Positions 54,145-62,835 of a DNA stretch of 64,000 nucleotides are shown here, piece after piece. Below the pieces are notes generated by a model. The model was given only the letters and a program-made list of their open reading frames with translations. It searched no databases and was not told where the DNA came from. The position numbers were made by a program, and so were the translations under genes. The stretch covers positions 60,029 to 124,028 of the forward strand of contig NZ_SPQT01000031.1 of the NCBI RefSeq assembly GCF_004571025.1, written 5' to 3'. Position 1 is the first letter of the stretch. Each line of letters opens with the position of its first letter. The stretch comes from Bradyrhizobium niftali (GTDB lineage: Bacteria > Pseudomonadota > Alphaproteobacteria > Rhizobiales > Xanthobacteraceae).

Positions 54145-55269
54145 ATGCCAGGCGTTCGTTGGGTGAGGATTGTTGGGGTGGCCTGCGCCGCGCTGTCAGC
54201 GCTGGCGCTGTCGGTCACGTCCGCAAGCGCGACCTCGCGCATCAAGGACCTCGCCAATATCGAAGGCGTGCGGCAGAACCAGCTCATCGGCTACGGCCTC
54301 GTCGTCGGCCTCAACGGCACCGGCGACACGCTCAACAACATCCCCTTCACCAAGCAGTCGCTGCAAGCGATGCTCGAGCGCATGGGCGTCAACATCCGCG
54401 GCGCCACCATCCGCACCGGCAACGTCGCCGCCGTGATGGTGACAGGCAATCTGCCGGCCTTCGCCACCCAGGGCACGCGCATGGACGTCACCGTCTCCGC
54501 GCTCGGCGACGCCAAGAACCTCCAGGGCGGCACCCTGCTCGTCACGCCCCTCCTCGGCGCCGACGGCAACGTCTATGCGGTCGCGCAGGGCTCGCTCGCC
54601 ATCTCCGGCTTCCAGGCCGAGGGTGAAGCGGCGAAGATCGTGCGCGGCGTTCCGACGGTGGGGCGCATCGCCAACGGCGCCATCATCGAGCGCGAGATCG
54701 AGTTCGCGCTCAACCGGCTGCCGAACGTGCGGCTCGCGCTGCGCAACGCCGACTTCACCACCGCCAAGCGTATCGCGGCGGCCGTCAACGACTATCTCGG
54801 CGTCAAGACTGCCGAGCCGATCGATCCCTCGACGGTGCAGCTTTCGATCCCGCCCGAGTTCAAGGGTAACGTCGTCGCCTTCCTCACCGAGATCGAGCAG
54901 CTCCAGGTCGATCCCGATCTCGCCGCCAAGATCGTCATCGACGAGCGCAGCGGCATCATCGTGATGGGCCGCGACGTCCGCGTCGCCACTGTCGCGGTGG
55001 CGCAAGGCAACCTCACCGTCACGATCTCCGAAAGCCCGCAGGTGAGCCAGCCCAATCCGCTGTCTCGCGGGCGGACCGTGGTTGCGCCGCGCAGCAGCGT
55101 CAGCGTCACCGAGGACGGCAGGAAGTTGGCGCTCGTCAAGGATGGCGTCTCGCTCCAGCAGCTCGTCGACGGCCTCAACGGCCTCGGCATCGGCCCCCGC
55201 GACATGATCAGCATCCTGCAAGCGATCAAGGCCGCCGGCGCGATCGAAGCCGACATCGAGGTGATGTGA
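54145..55269 (+). CDS. flgI: Flagellar P-ring protein FlgI (374 aa)
   Basis: Periplasmic P-ring subunit. A signal peptide (IVGVACAALSALALSVTSASA) precedes TSRIKDLANIEGVRQNQLIGYGLVVGLNGTGD, the classic FlgI N terminus. MDVTVSALGDAKNLQGGTLLVTPL and the C-terminal LQQLVDGLNGLGIGPRDMISILQAIKAAGA are also diagnostic. The ATG at 54145 has GGAG at 54135-54138; the earlier in-frame ATGs (54094, 54109) lack a good site. The stop overlaps the start of the next gene. Confidence 0.96.
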   Translation: MPGVRWVRIVGVACAALSALALSVTSASATSRIKDLANIEGVRQNQLIGYGLVVGLNGTGDTLNNIPFTKQSLQAMLERMGVNIRGATIRTGNVAAVMVTGNLPAFATQGTRMDVTVSALGDAKNLQGGTLLVTPLLGADGNVYAVAQGSLAISGFQAEGEAAKIVRGVPTVGRIANGAIIEREIEFALNRLPNVRLALRNADFTTAKRIAAAVNDYLGVKTAEPIDPSTVQLSIPPEFKGNVVAFLTEIEQLQVDPDLAAKIVIDERSGIIVMGRDVRVATVAVAQGNLTVTISESPQVSQPNPLSRGRTVVAPRSSVSVTEDGRKLALVKDGVSLQQLVDGLNGLGIGPRDMISILQAIKAAGAIEADIEVM

Positions 55270-55637
55270 TGCAGGCGAGCATGATCAACGCCCCGCGCGC
55301 CGCCACCTCCTCGGCCTTCTCGGTGGAGAGCCGCAACGGCCGGCCCGACTTCGAGCTCGCCGCCGCGCTGCAGAAGGTCCCGCCGCAGCAGCAGGCCAAG
55401 GCGCAGAAGACCGCCACCGATTTCGAGGCGATGTTCCTCAACAGCATGTTCTCGCAGATGACCTCGGGCCTGAAGGGCGAAGGCCCGTTCGGCGACACAC
55501 CGGGCACCGGCGTATGGCGCTCGATGCTGACCGAGCAGTATTCCAAGAACTTCGCCAAGGCCGGGGGCGTCGGCGTCGCCACCGAGGTCTACCGCACTCT
55601 CATCATGCAGCAGGCGAAAACCGTCCGCACGGCATAA
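55269..55637 (+). CDS. Rod-binding protein, FlgJ N-terminal-domain type (122 aa)
   Basis: Corresponds to the rod-capping N-terminal domain of FlgJ without the muramidase domain, as is normal in alphaproteobacteria. KAQKTATDFEAMFLNSMFSQMTSGLKGEGPFG and VWRSMLTEQYSKNFAKAGGVGVA are the domain's conserved stretches. The ATG overlaps the flgI stop (TGATG), so it is translationally coupled. A separate lytic enzyme is presumably encoded elsewhere. Confidence 0.88.
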   Translation: MQASMINAPRAATSSAFSVESRNGRPDFELAAALQKVPPQQQAKAQKTATDFEAMFLNSMFSQMTSGLKGEGPFGDTPGTGVWRSMLTEQYSKNFAKAGGVGVATEVYRTLIMQQAKTVRTA

Positions 55638-55648
55638 GGTCAAACGAG

Positions 55649-56146
55649 ATGAACCAGTTCACCGCCTCACGCCAGCCGATGCAGGCGCAGCGCCCGAACA
55701 CCGCGCCCGGCAACGCCGAGGCGCGCAAGCTCGCCGAAGACCTGATGGATGCGATGAACGCCCTGCTCGGCCTGATCGAGCGCGAGACCGAGCTCGTGCG
55801 CGCCGGCAACGTCCGCGAGGCGATGACCCTCGAGAGCAGGAAGCAGGAGCTGTCGCGAAACTATGTCGGCGCCGTCAGCCGGTTGAAGGCCAGCCAGGCC
55901 CAGCTCGCGAAATCGGCGCCCGAGCTGCTCTCGACGCTGCATCGGCATCACGATGCGTTCCGCGCGATGCTCCAGGTCAATCTCACCGTGCTCGCGACCG
56001 CGCACGCGGTCTCCGAGAGCGTCGTGCGCGGCGTCAACGCCGAGATCCAGAAACGCAACGTGCCGAACACCTATACGGCCGCAGGTCGCCGCGCCACTCC
56101 GGGCCCGCGCCACATCACCCCGCTCACGGTCAGCCGCTCGCTCTGA
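55649..56146 (+). CDS. FlgN-like export chaperone (165 aa)
   Basis: A helical protein (LAEDLMDAMNALLGLIERETELVRAGNVREAMTLESRKQELSRNYVGAVSRLK) with the heptad character of FlgN, the chaperone for hook-filament junction proteins FlgK and FlgL. It lies 11 nt after the rod-binding gene in the flgI operon. The C terminus is basic and disordered. No single diagnostic motif, so the call rests on the helical profile and context. Confidence 0.72.
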   Translation: MNQFTASRQPMQAQRPNTAPGNAEARKLAEDLMDAMNALLGLIERETELVRAGNVREAMTLESRKQELSRNYVGAVSRLKASQAQLAKSAPELLSTLHRHHDAFRAMLQVNLTVLATAHAVSESVVRGVNAEIQKRNVPNTYTAAGRRATPGPRHITPLTVSRSL

Positions 56147-56304
56147 GCGCGCGCAAAACAAGCGACAATTTTACGAAAAACCGCGCGGCGATATCGTCGC
56201 GCGGTTAGTCACGTTTCCTTACCGGGTCTTCAATCCTGGTGTTCCATGGTTGCGCATTGAGAGGGGTTGGGATTTGACTCGGACGAGGCAACCAGGAGGC
56301 TGCC

Positions 56305-56664
56305 ATGAGTACAGATTTCAGCATCAGGCCGGTGGGGATACCGGCCCCCGCGCAGATCGTAACGACGTCGAATGCGGCGGCGAACGAGGCCGTGCAAACT
56401 GATTTGCCGGTGAGCCAGACGGTCGCCGCGAGCGATACGAGCGCACCCGCGCGCAATGATTTGCCGAACAACGAGAACATCTCGCGGCAGGTCGTGTTCG
56501 ACCAGGCTGCCGCATCCTTCGTCTTCCAGGTCGTCAACGACAGGACCGACGCCGTGGTCAATCAGTTCCCCGACGAAGCGATGCTGCGTCGGCGAGCTTA
56601 TTTCCATGCAGAGGATCTGAAGTCCAAACCCTCGCGTCCGCTCAATACGGACCTCAGCGCCTGA
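56305..56664 (+). CDS. FlaG-like flagellar protein (119 aa)
   Basis: The N-terminal ~60 residues are low-complexity (Ala/Thr/Ser/Pro). The C-terminal part, RQVVFDQAAASFVFQVVNDRTDAVVNQFPDEAMLRRRAYF, has the FlaG pattern of a beta hairpin followed by V-x-Q-x-P-x-E-x-x-L-R. FlaG affects filament length in other bacteria. GGAGG (56290-56294 region) precedes the ATG. It is convergent with the frameshifted gene at 56668. Confidence 0.7.
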   Translation: MSTDFSIRPVGIPAPAQIVTTSNAAANEAVQTDLPVSQTVAASDTSAPARNDLPNNENISRQVVFDQAAASFVFQVVNDRTDAVVNQFPDEAMLRRRAYFHAEDLKSKPSRPLNTDLSA

Positions 56665-56667
56665 CGA

Positions 56668-57035
56668 TCAGGCGTCGAGCGTGGCAACCGCTGTGTCGAG
56701 ATAGGTCGCGCCGGTCGCAGGATCGGTGACGACGTTTTTGATCTGGGCCTTGCCAACGTCAGTCAGCGTAAACTTGGTATTCCCGAAGCGGAACGAGCTG
56801 TCCTCGATCGGCACCTGCCGGTGTGGGACGTCCCGGTGCTCCCGTCGTGGACCTGCGCGCGAAAGCCGCTGACCGGCGAGAGGTTGAGCGGGAATTTCTT
56901 GCCATCGGAATAGGTCCCGGTCCGGCCGCCCTGGTAGGGCGAGGAATCGGCCGGGATGTATGTCGACGAACCCGATGGGCTGGAAAGAACGTTCGACTTA
57001 TGCGCGGTCGACACAATGCTCATGATGTCGGCCAC
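56668..57035 (-). pseudogene. Frameshifted small gene downstream of flaF
   Basis: The GTG at 57035 (GGAGG upstream) opens a frame encoding IVSTAHKSNVLSSPSGSS and SDGKKFPLNLSPVSGFRAQV. Near 56817-56822 protein-like sequence stops in this frame and continues in another: QVPIEDSSFRFGNTKFTLTD, then DPATGATYLDTAVATLDA, ending at 56668. Restoring one base (CCGGCAGG to CCGGGCAGG on the coding strand) would give one 122-aa protein. Either a real single-base deletion or an assembly error. No slippery heptamer is seen. It lies 12 nt after flaF on the same strand, so the intact gene would belong to a flaF operon. I recognise no family. Confidence 0.72.
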
Positions 57036-57047
57036 GACGGGCCTCCA

Positions 57048-57416
57048 TCACGGCCGCCCGGACAGACCCGCAGCGATATTGCGATTGATCTCGATCAGCG
57101 GGCGGAAGTGATCGAACTGCGGGCTCATCTGCAGCGCCGCGGTCTGGCTCAGCACGAACACGCTGATGTTGGCGATCTTCTGGCGGACGTCGATCGGCTG
57201 CGGATTGTTGTCGCGCATCGCCTCGCTCAGGAAGATCGTCCAGAGCTTGCGGTTGAACATCAGCGCCTGCATGGTCTGCTCGCTGAGCGGATCAGCGTTG
57301 TTCACCGCATCCTGGAGCTTGTTGGCGGCCTTGAGCAAGGTCTGCGCCTCGATGTCGCGAGGAGATGCAGTGGTCGTTGCAACACGCGCGTAAGCCGAGG
57401 CAGCGGAATTCGACAT
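57048..57416 (-). CDS. flaF: Flagellar biosynthesis regulator FlaF (122 aa)
   Basis: In Caulobacter FlaF acts with FlbT in flagellin synthesis and export. The sequence shows SAYARVATTTASPRDIEAQTL at the start and the helical LMFNRKLWTIFLSEAMRDNN and LRQKIANISVFVLSQT-like stretch (VRQKIANISVFVLSQTAAL), all FlaF-typical. The start is ATG 57416 (a frame to 57419 begins with TTG). FlbT is not in the window. Upstream is a CtrA-like near-box (57491-57505) and then the flagellin array. Confidence 0.92.
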   Translation of the reverse strand: MSNSAASAYARVATTTASPRDIEAQTLLKAANKLQDAVNNADPLSEQTMQALMFNRKLWTIFLSEAMRDNNPQPIDVRQKIANISVFVLSQTAALQMSPQFDHFRPLIEINRNIAAGLSGRP

Positions 57417-57490
57417 CAATCACACCCTGGAGGTTACCTAGCCCGTTGAACGCGCTTAAGGATTTCTTTCCCAACCCTAGGCAGCACCGC

Positions 57491-57505
57491 TTAAGATTTG
57501 CTTAC
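57491..57505. promoter_or_regulatory. CtrA-type near-box upstream of flaF
   Basis: TTAAGATTTGCTTAC: TTAA-N7-TTAC, one mismatch from the full box, 75-89 nt upstream of flaF. Confidence 0.5.
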
Positions 57506-57646
57506 GTGTGCGCTTGGAAGCACTCCGGATAATTACGGGTCACGGAGGTCTTCGTCAGCGCAACGCTAGATGCACGCACACACGCTGTAAACTTGCTTCG
57601 CGTGATGGGCATCAATCTCAGCTAATCCTGCCTTAGCGATCTCCGT

Positions 57647-57680
57647 AAAAAGAACGGCGGAGCGTTAGCCCCGCCGCGAT
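57647..57680 (-). terminator. Terminator of the first flagellin gene
   Basis: On the minus strand CGGCGG...CCGCCG (with inner GC/GC pair, loop TAAC) is followed by TTCTTTTTACGG. It lies about 30 nt past the stop at 57710. Confidence 0.72.
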
Positions 57681-57709
57681 ATCTCAAGTAGCGGTGTTGC
57701 GCAGCGAAA

Positions 57710-60001
57710 TTAGCGGAGCAGCTGCAGCACGCTCTGCTGCGACTGGTTGGCCAGCGACAGCGCGGACACCGCGATCGACTGGCGGGTCGACAGCGCCTGG
57801 CTGTTGGCCGCTTCCTCGTTGGTGTCGGCCAGCGTCAGGTTCGACGAGCCGGTCTGCAGCACGTTGATCAGGTTCTTCGAGAAGTCCTGGCGCACCTGCA
57901 CGATCGAGAGGTTCGAACCGAGCGCCGAACCTTCCGAGCGCAGCGTGCTCGAGGCCGCGTTCAGGCTGGTCAGCACCTTGTTGGTGGCGCCGTTGTCGAT
58001 GAAGTCGACACCGTTGACGAGGTTGCTGAGGCCGAGGCCGGCCGCATTGAACACCACGCCGTTGATGCCGAGCGTGGAGCTGCCGGTTTCGTTGAAGACG
58101 AGCTTCAGCGTGTCGCCGTTGAGCAGGTTGACGCCGTTGAAGGAGGAGTCCTGCGACGTCGTGTCGATCTGCGCCAGAATGTTGTTGAACTGGTTGACCA
58201 GATTCGAGCGCGCCGTCTGCGCGACCGGATCCTGGACCGGCGGCTGCGCGGTGGTGAAGGCCAGAACACCGGTGATCGTGCCGCCGACCGTGCCGCCCGC
58301 AGTCGTCGAACCGAGCGTCGAGGAGGCGTATTCGTTGACGGTGGTCACCGTCAGCAGGCCATTGGCGTCGATCGTCGCCGTCAGGTGGTTCGCCTGAAGC
58401 TGCGCGTTGAGCTGGTCGAGCGTCTTGACGGTGCCGTTGGTGCCGTCGCCGAAGGTGACGTTCACCGGCGTGCCGCCGTTGAAGGAGGTGAAGGTCAGCG
58501 TCTTGCCGCTGACACCACCAACACCGGAGGTCCGCGCCGCGGTGAAGGCGGTCGCCGTTCCCGTGTTGCCGCTGAGGCCGAACGCGTGGAGCGCATTGCC
58601 GGTGCCGGTGATCGACAGGTCGGCGTTGACGCCGGTGGAGAGCGCAAGCTGGCCGCTGCTGTTGACCGACGACGGGATCTGGCCCGAAGTGGTCGTCAGC
58701 GACGCCGCGCCGTTGAAGATGCTTGCGGTCTTCACGCCGGTGGCAAGGTCGATCGAGTTGAGCAGGTCGGTGAGCGTCGCGCTCTGGATATAGACGGTCG
58801 AGTTGCCGTTGCCGTCCGTGACAATGTTGCCGTTGACACCACCCGAGGTCACGCTGGCCGCCGATTGGGGCGTCTGGGCGTTCTTGAAGGTGATGGTGTG
58901 ACCATCGATGTTCAGCGTCGAGCCGTCCTGGACCAGGGTGCCCAGCGAACCCGAGGTCGTCGACCGGTTCGCGGTCACGTTCGCATTGCCCGCGCCGGTC
59001 GCCGTGGTCAGACCGAGCTTGTTGAGGAAGTCAGCCTTGCCGGTCACACTCAGATCGGCGCCGGTCGAGCTCTTCAGCGTGACCTGGCCACCGCCCGAGA
59101 TGGACGATGCCACCTGAAGCGTGCCGATCGGACCGGTCGAACCGCTGACCGCGATGGTCGCCGCGCCTGCGCTGATGGTTGCGGTCTTGACGCCGCTGGC
59201 GAGGTCAATCGCGCTGAGGACGTCGTTGACGGTCGCCCTGGGCGCAGCCGCGGTTCCCTCATAGACGATCGAGTTGCCGTTGCCGTCGGTGGCGATGTGT
59301 CCACTGGCGTCGAGACCCCAGCCGGTCGGCTGCGTCGTCGGCGGGATACCGGTGCGGAAGGTGATGGTCTTGCCGTTCACCGTGATGGTGTCGCCATCCG
59401 CGGGCGGCGCGCCAAAGGTGGTGGATGCCGTGGTGCCGAGCAGCGTGGCGGTACCTGACAGTACGGTGGTGCCGTCGGCGGCGGTCGCGGCGAAACCGAC
59501 CGCCGAGCCCGCGTTCGAACCCAGTGAAGCGCCGAGCGCGGCGGTCCCCGTCACCGGGGTCACGCCACCGGGCGCGCCGGTGTAGAGCACGTTGCTGTTG
59601 GCGGTCGCGCTCGCATAGGAGGTCGTGCCGCGCAGGTCCGCGGGCGTCGCACCGGGAATCGTGGTGGAGACGTTCGACTTGGTGGAGTAACCGACCGTGG
59701 TCTGCAGCGCTTGGTTGGCGATCGATTTCGCGCTGTCGATCAGCTTCTGCAGCGAGGTGATGCCGGTGTTGGCGGCCTGGAGCACCTGCACACCGTTGTT
59801 GATGCCGTCGAGCAGGTTGCTGATGTCGCTCGCCCGGTTGTCCAACCCCTGCGCGGTGAAGAAGTTGGTGGGATTGTCGAGTGCCGTGTTGACCTTCTTG
59901 CCGGTTGACAGCCGCTCCTGCGTCGTGGCCAGCAAGTCAGCCGTCGACTGCAGCGACAACAGGTTCTGGCGAACTGACGCCGAGAGAACGATGTTGGACA
60001 T
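57710..60001 (-). CDS. fliC: Large flagellin (763 aa)
   Basis: Filament subunit. The conserved N-terminal D0/D1 part (LLSLQSTADLLATTQERLSTG) and C-terminal part (ALSTRQSIAVSALSLANQSQ, then QSVLQLLR) frame a ~500-residue variable region. Inside it a module occurs twice (NGKTITF...TDGNGNSIVY...AIDLASGVKTA and DGHTITF...TDGNGNSTVY...SIDLATGVKTA). The size, near 765 aa, fits the thick subpolar flagellum of Bradyrhizobium rather than the thin lateral one. The start is ATG 60001 with GAGGAAG upstream; the extension to 60040 is rejected. A tandem CtrA-type array lies at 60085-60110. Confidence 0.95.
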   Translation of the reverse strand: MSNIVLSASVRQNLLSLQSTADLLATTQERLSTGKKVNTALDNPTNFFTAQGLDNRASDISNLLDGINNGVQVLQAANTGITSLQKLIDSAKSIANQALQTTVGYSTKSNVSTTIPGATPADLRGTTSYASATANSNVLYTGAPGGVTPVTGTAALGASLGSNAGSAVGFAATAADGTTVLSGTATLLGTTASTTFGAPPADGDTITVNGKTITFRTGIPPTTQPTGWGLDASGHIATDGNGNSIVYEGTAAAPRATVNDVLSAIDLASGVKTATISAGAATIAVSGSTGPIGTLQVASSISGGGQVTLKSSTGADLSVTGKADFLNKLGLTTATGAGNANVTANRSTTSGSLGTLVQDGSTLNIDGHTITFKNAQTPQSAASVTSGGVNGNIVTDGNGNSTVYIQSATLTDLLNSIDLATGVKTASIFNGAASLTTTSGQIPSSVNSSGQLALSTGVNADLSITGTGNALHAFGLSGNTGTATAFTAARTSGVGGVSGKTLTFTSFNGGTPVNVTFGDGTNGTVKTLDQLNAQLQANHLTATIDANGLLTVTTVNEYASSTLGSTTAGGTVGGTITGVLAFTTAQPPVQDPVAQTARSNLVNQFNNILAQIDTTSQDSSFNGVNLLNGDTLKLVFNETGSSTLGINGVVFNAAGLGLSNLVNGVDFIDNGATNKVLTSLNAASSTLRSEGSALGSNLSIVQVRQDFSKNLINVLQTGSSNLTLADTNEEAANSQALSTRQSIAVSALSLANQSQQSVLQLLR

Positions 60002-60084
60002 TGGCGAGTCTTCCTCTTGAACCGGATACGAATCGGCCACGCGGTCTCGAAAGCGGGCTTTGGTCCAGTTTTAGGAGGTGTCCT

Positions 60085-60110
60085 TTAAAGTATGGTTAAC
60101 GCCGGTTTAA
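60085..60110. promoter_or_regulatory. Tandem CtrA-type boxes upstream of the first flagellin gene
   Basis: Three TTAA tetramers at 60085, 60096 and 60107, each separated by exactly 7 nt: TTAA-N7-TTAA-N7-TTAA. This forms two overlapping full CtrA-type boxes 84-109 nt upstream of the start codon. Confidence 0.68.
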
Positions 60111-60163
60111 GCGATAGGGTTAATGGCGAATGAATGCCCCTGCCCGCCTCCGGACGCAAACAA

Positions 60164-60192
60164 GAGCGGCAGGGCCAATGGCCCCGCCGCTC
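60164..60192 (-). terminator. Terminator-like hairpin between flagellin genes 1 and 2
   Basis: GAGCGGC-A-GGGCC-AAT-GGCCC-C-GCCGCTC. On the minus strand it is followed by TTGTTTG, a weak T-tract, 29 nt past the second flagellin stop. Confidence 0.6.
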
Positions 60193-60220
60193 GATTTTAT
60201 TTAGCTATTCCAGCTACTTG

Positions 60221-62509
60221 TTAGCGGAGCAGCTGGAGCACGCTCTGCTGCGACTGGTTGGCCAGCGACAGCGCGGAGACCGCGATCGACTGGCGGGTCG
60301 ACAGCGCCTGGCTGTTGGCCGCCTCGACGTTGGTGTCGGCCAGCGTCAGGTTGGACGAGCCGGTCTGCAGCACGTTGATCAGGTTCTTGTTGAAGTCCTG
60401 ACGGATCTGCACCACCGAGAGGTTCGAGCCGAGGCTCGAGGCCTCCGAGCGCAGCGTGCTCGAGGCGGCGTTCAGGTTGGTCAGCACCCTGTTGGCGGCA
60501 GCGTTGTCGATGAAATCGACGCCGACGGTCAGAGCAGCGAGGCCCAGACCCTTGGAGTTGTAGGTCACGCCGGTGATGTTCAGGCTCGACTTGCCGGTCT
60601 CGTCGAACACCAGCTTGAGCTGGTCGCCGTTCAAGAGGTTGACGCCGTTGAACGAGGAGTCCTGCGAGGTCGTGTCGATCTGGTTCAGGATGTTGTTGTA
60701 CTGGGACACCAGGTTCGCACGCGCCGTCTGGGCAACCCCATCCTGGACGGGATTGGAAGCCGTCGAGAAGGTCAGCGCCGAAGTCAGCGTGCCGCCGATC
60801 GCACCACCCGCCGCCGTCGAACCGAGCGTCGAGGACGCATAGTCGTTGGATGCGGTGATGGTCAGCAGACCGTTGGCGTCGATCGTCGCCGAAAGGTTGT
60901 TGGCCTGAAGCTTGGTGTTGAGCTGATCGAGCGTCTTGACCGTGCCGTTGGTGCCGTCGCCGAAGGTGACGTTGACCGCCGTGCCGCCGTTGAAGGAGGT
61001 GAAGGTCAAGGTCTTGCCGGCGATGCCGCCGATGCCGGAGGTGCGCGCCGCGGTGAAGGCGGTGGCATTGCCGGTGTTGCCGGCGAGGCCGAGCACGTTC
61101 AACGCATTGCCGGTGCCGGTGATCGACAGGTCGGCGTTGATACCGGTCGAGATCTTGAGCTGACCTGAGGTATTGATCGTCGAGTTCGACTGGCCGGTGG
61201 CGGTCGCCAGCGTCGCGGTGCCGTTGGCGTTGATCGTGGCAGTCTGCACGCCGGTGGCAAGGTCGATCGCCTTCAGCACGTCGTTGACCGTGCCGGCCTG
61301 TAGATAGACCGTCGAGTTGCCGTTGCCGTCGGTGAGGACGTTACCGGAGGCACCGAAGCCGCTCGGAACGCTCGGCGCACCGGTCGAGCCCGGGATCGGC
61401 GCGTTCTTGAAGGTGATGACGTGACCGTCGACGTTCAGCGTCGCCCCGTCCGCGATGGTCGCGCCCAGCGAGGCCGCGCTCGTGGTCCGGTTGACGTTGA
61501 CGGTGGCGTTGCCTGCACCTGTGGACGTCGTCAGGGCGAGGGCCTTGAGCAGGTCGGCCTTGCCGGTGACACTCAGATCCGCACCCGTCGAGCTCTTCAG
61601 CGTGACGGCGCCGCCAGCGGCGGTCGAGACCGCAGCACCTGGCTGGCTGGCGCTCACGGCGATCGTCGCAGCGCCCGCGGTGATGGATACCGTCTTCACG
61701 CCGCTGGCCAGATCGATCGCGGACAAGAGATCGTTGACGGTCGCCGCCGGGGTGCCCGCGGTGCCGAGATAGACGGTGGTGTTGCCGTTGCCGTCGGTGA
61801 CGAGGTTGCCGCTGACGCCCGAGCCGGACGGAACCGCAGTCGACGCCGGAGCGGAGCCCGAGCGGAACGTGATGGTCTTGCCATTCACGGTCAGCGTGTC
61901 GCCGTCGGCAGGCTGGGCGTTGCCGGCCAGGCCGGTTGCGGTCGTGCCGTTGGTGGCGATCAGGGTGATGGCGCCGGTCAGCGCCGTGGTGCCGTCACCG
62001 GCCGTTGCGCCAGTGCTTGCAAAGGAGCCGATGGTGGCGCCGAGCGTCGTGGTGCCGGTCGCCGCCGTGGTGCCGCCGGCCGTGCCGTTATACAGCACGT
62101 TGCTGCTCGCGGTCGCGCTGGCGAAGCTCGTCGTGCCGCGCAGGTCGGCCGCCGTCGCACCCGAGATGGTGGTGGAGACGTTGGACTTGGTGGAGTAGCC
62201 GACCGTGGTCTGCAGCGCCTGGTTGGCAATCGACTTGGCGCTGTCGATCAGCTTCTGCAACGAGGTCAGGCCGGTGTTGGCAGCCTGCAGCACCTGCACG
62301 CCGTTGGCGATGCTATCGAGCAGATTGTTGATGTCGCTGGCGCGGTTGTCGAGCGACTGAGCCGTGAAGAAGTTGGTGGGATTGTCCAGGGCCGAGTTGA
62401 CGCTCTTGCCGGTCGACAGACGGTTCTGTGTGGTGGCGAGGAGGTCGGCGGTGGACTGGAGAGAGAGCAGGTTCTGACGAACCGACGCAGAGAGAACGAT
62501 ACCTGACAT
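60221..62509 (-). CDS. fliC: Large flagellin (762 aa)
   Basis: Second flagellin of the tandem array, with the same N-terminal (LLSLQSTADLLATTQNRLSTG) and C-terminal helices as its neighbour. Central differences are concentrated around residues 170-400; the duplicated module (NGKTITF...NTTVYLG / DGHVITF...NSTVYLQ) is again present. Near the C terminus it has DTNVEAANSQ where the first flagellin has DTNEEAANSQ. The start is ATG 62509. A CtrA half-site TTAACCAT lies ~200 nt upstream (62710-62717). Confidence 0.95.
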   Translation of the reverse strand: MSGIVLSASVRQNLLSLQSTADLLATTQNRLSTGKSVNSALDNPTNFFTAQSLDNRASDINNLLDSIANGVQVLQAANTGLTSLQKLIDSAKSIANQALQTTVGYSTKSNVSTTISGATAADLRGTTSFASATASSNVLYNGTAGGTTAATGTTTLGATIGSFASTGATAGDGTTALTGAITLIATNGTTATGLAGNAQPADGDTLTVNGKTITFRSGSAPASTAVPSGSGVSGNLVTDGNGNTTVYLGTAGTPAATVNDLLSAIDLASGVKTVSITAGAATIAVSASQPGAAVSTAAGGAVTLKSSTGADLSVTGKADLLKALALTTSTGAGNATVNVNRTTSAASLGATIADGATLNVDGHVITFKNAPIPGSTGAPSVPSGFGASGNVLTDGNGNSTVYLQAGTVNDVLKAIDLATGVQTATINANGTATLATATGQSNSTINTSGQLKISTGINADLSITGTGNALNVLGLAGNTGNATAFTAARTSGIGGIAGKTLTFTSFNGGTAVNVTFGDGTNGTVKTLDQLNTKLQANNLSATIDANGLLTITASNDYASSTLGSTAAGGAIGGTLTSALTFSTASNPVQDGVAQTARANLVSQYNNILNQIDTTSQDSSFNGVNLLNGDQLKLVFDETGKSSLNITGVTYNSKGLGLAALTVGVDFIDNAAANRVLTNLNAASSTLRSEASSLGSNLSVVQIRQDFNKNLINVLQTGSSNLTLADTNVEAANSQALSTRQSIAVSALSLANQSQQSVLQLLR

Positions 62510-62709
62510 GACTCTTACCCTTCTGGCTTACGCGTCTTCGTTCGATCGCTTCGGATCGAGTGACGGGGCCAGCGTGCCGCGACATGGCTAACAAAGGGTG
62601 AAACGAACATCGCCTGCATAAGCGCCGGTTCACCATAAGCGGGCGGGAAGCGCAGAGTGAGATGGCAATCAGCCTGAAATCATTGGCAATTCTTCGCGCT
62701 TACGCTCCA

Positions 62710-62717
62710 TTAACCAT
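62710..62717. promoter_or_regulatory. CtrA-type half-site between flagellin genes 2 and 3
   Basis: TTAACCAT on the plus strand, about 200 nt upstream of the second flagellin start. No paired TTAA at N7. Confidence 0.4.
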
Positions 62718-62774
62718 AACCGCTGGTTACTTTTCAGAGTGTCGCCTGCCCTCTCGAAACCTCGAGTGACGAAC

Positions 62775-62806
62775 GAAAAAAAGCGGCGGGGCCGAAGCCC
62801 CGCCGC
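62775..62806 (-). terminator. Terminator of the third flagellin gene
   Basis: On the minus strand GCGGCGGGGC-TTCG-GCCCCGCCGC is followed by TTTTTTT: a perfect stem with a UUCG tetraloop, 30 nt past the stop at 62836. Confidence 0.92.
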
Positions 62807-62835
62807 CGGATCTTGCTTGCGATGTCTGCCGCTTG

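Noticed and set aside
56817..56822. Programmed ribosomal frameshift
   Set aside because: No slippery heptamer or following structure seen; a one-base deletion or sequencing error is simpler.
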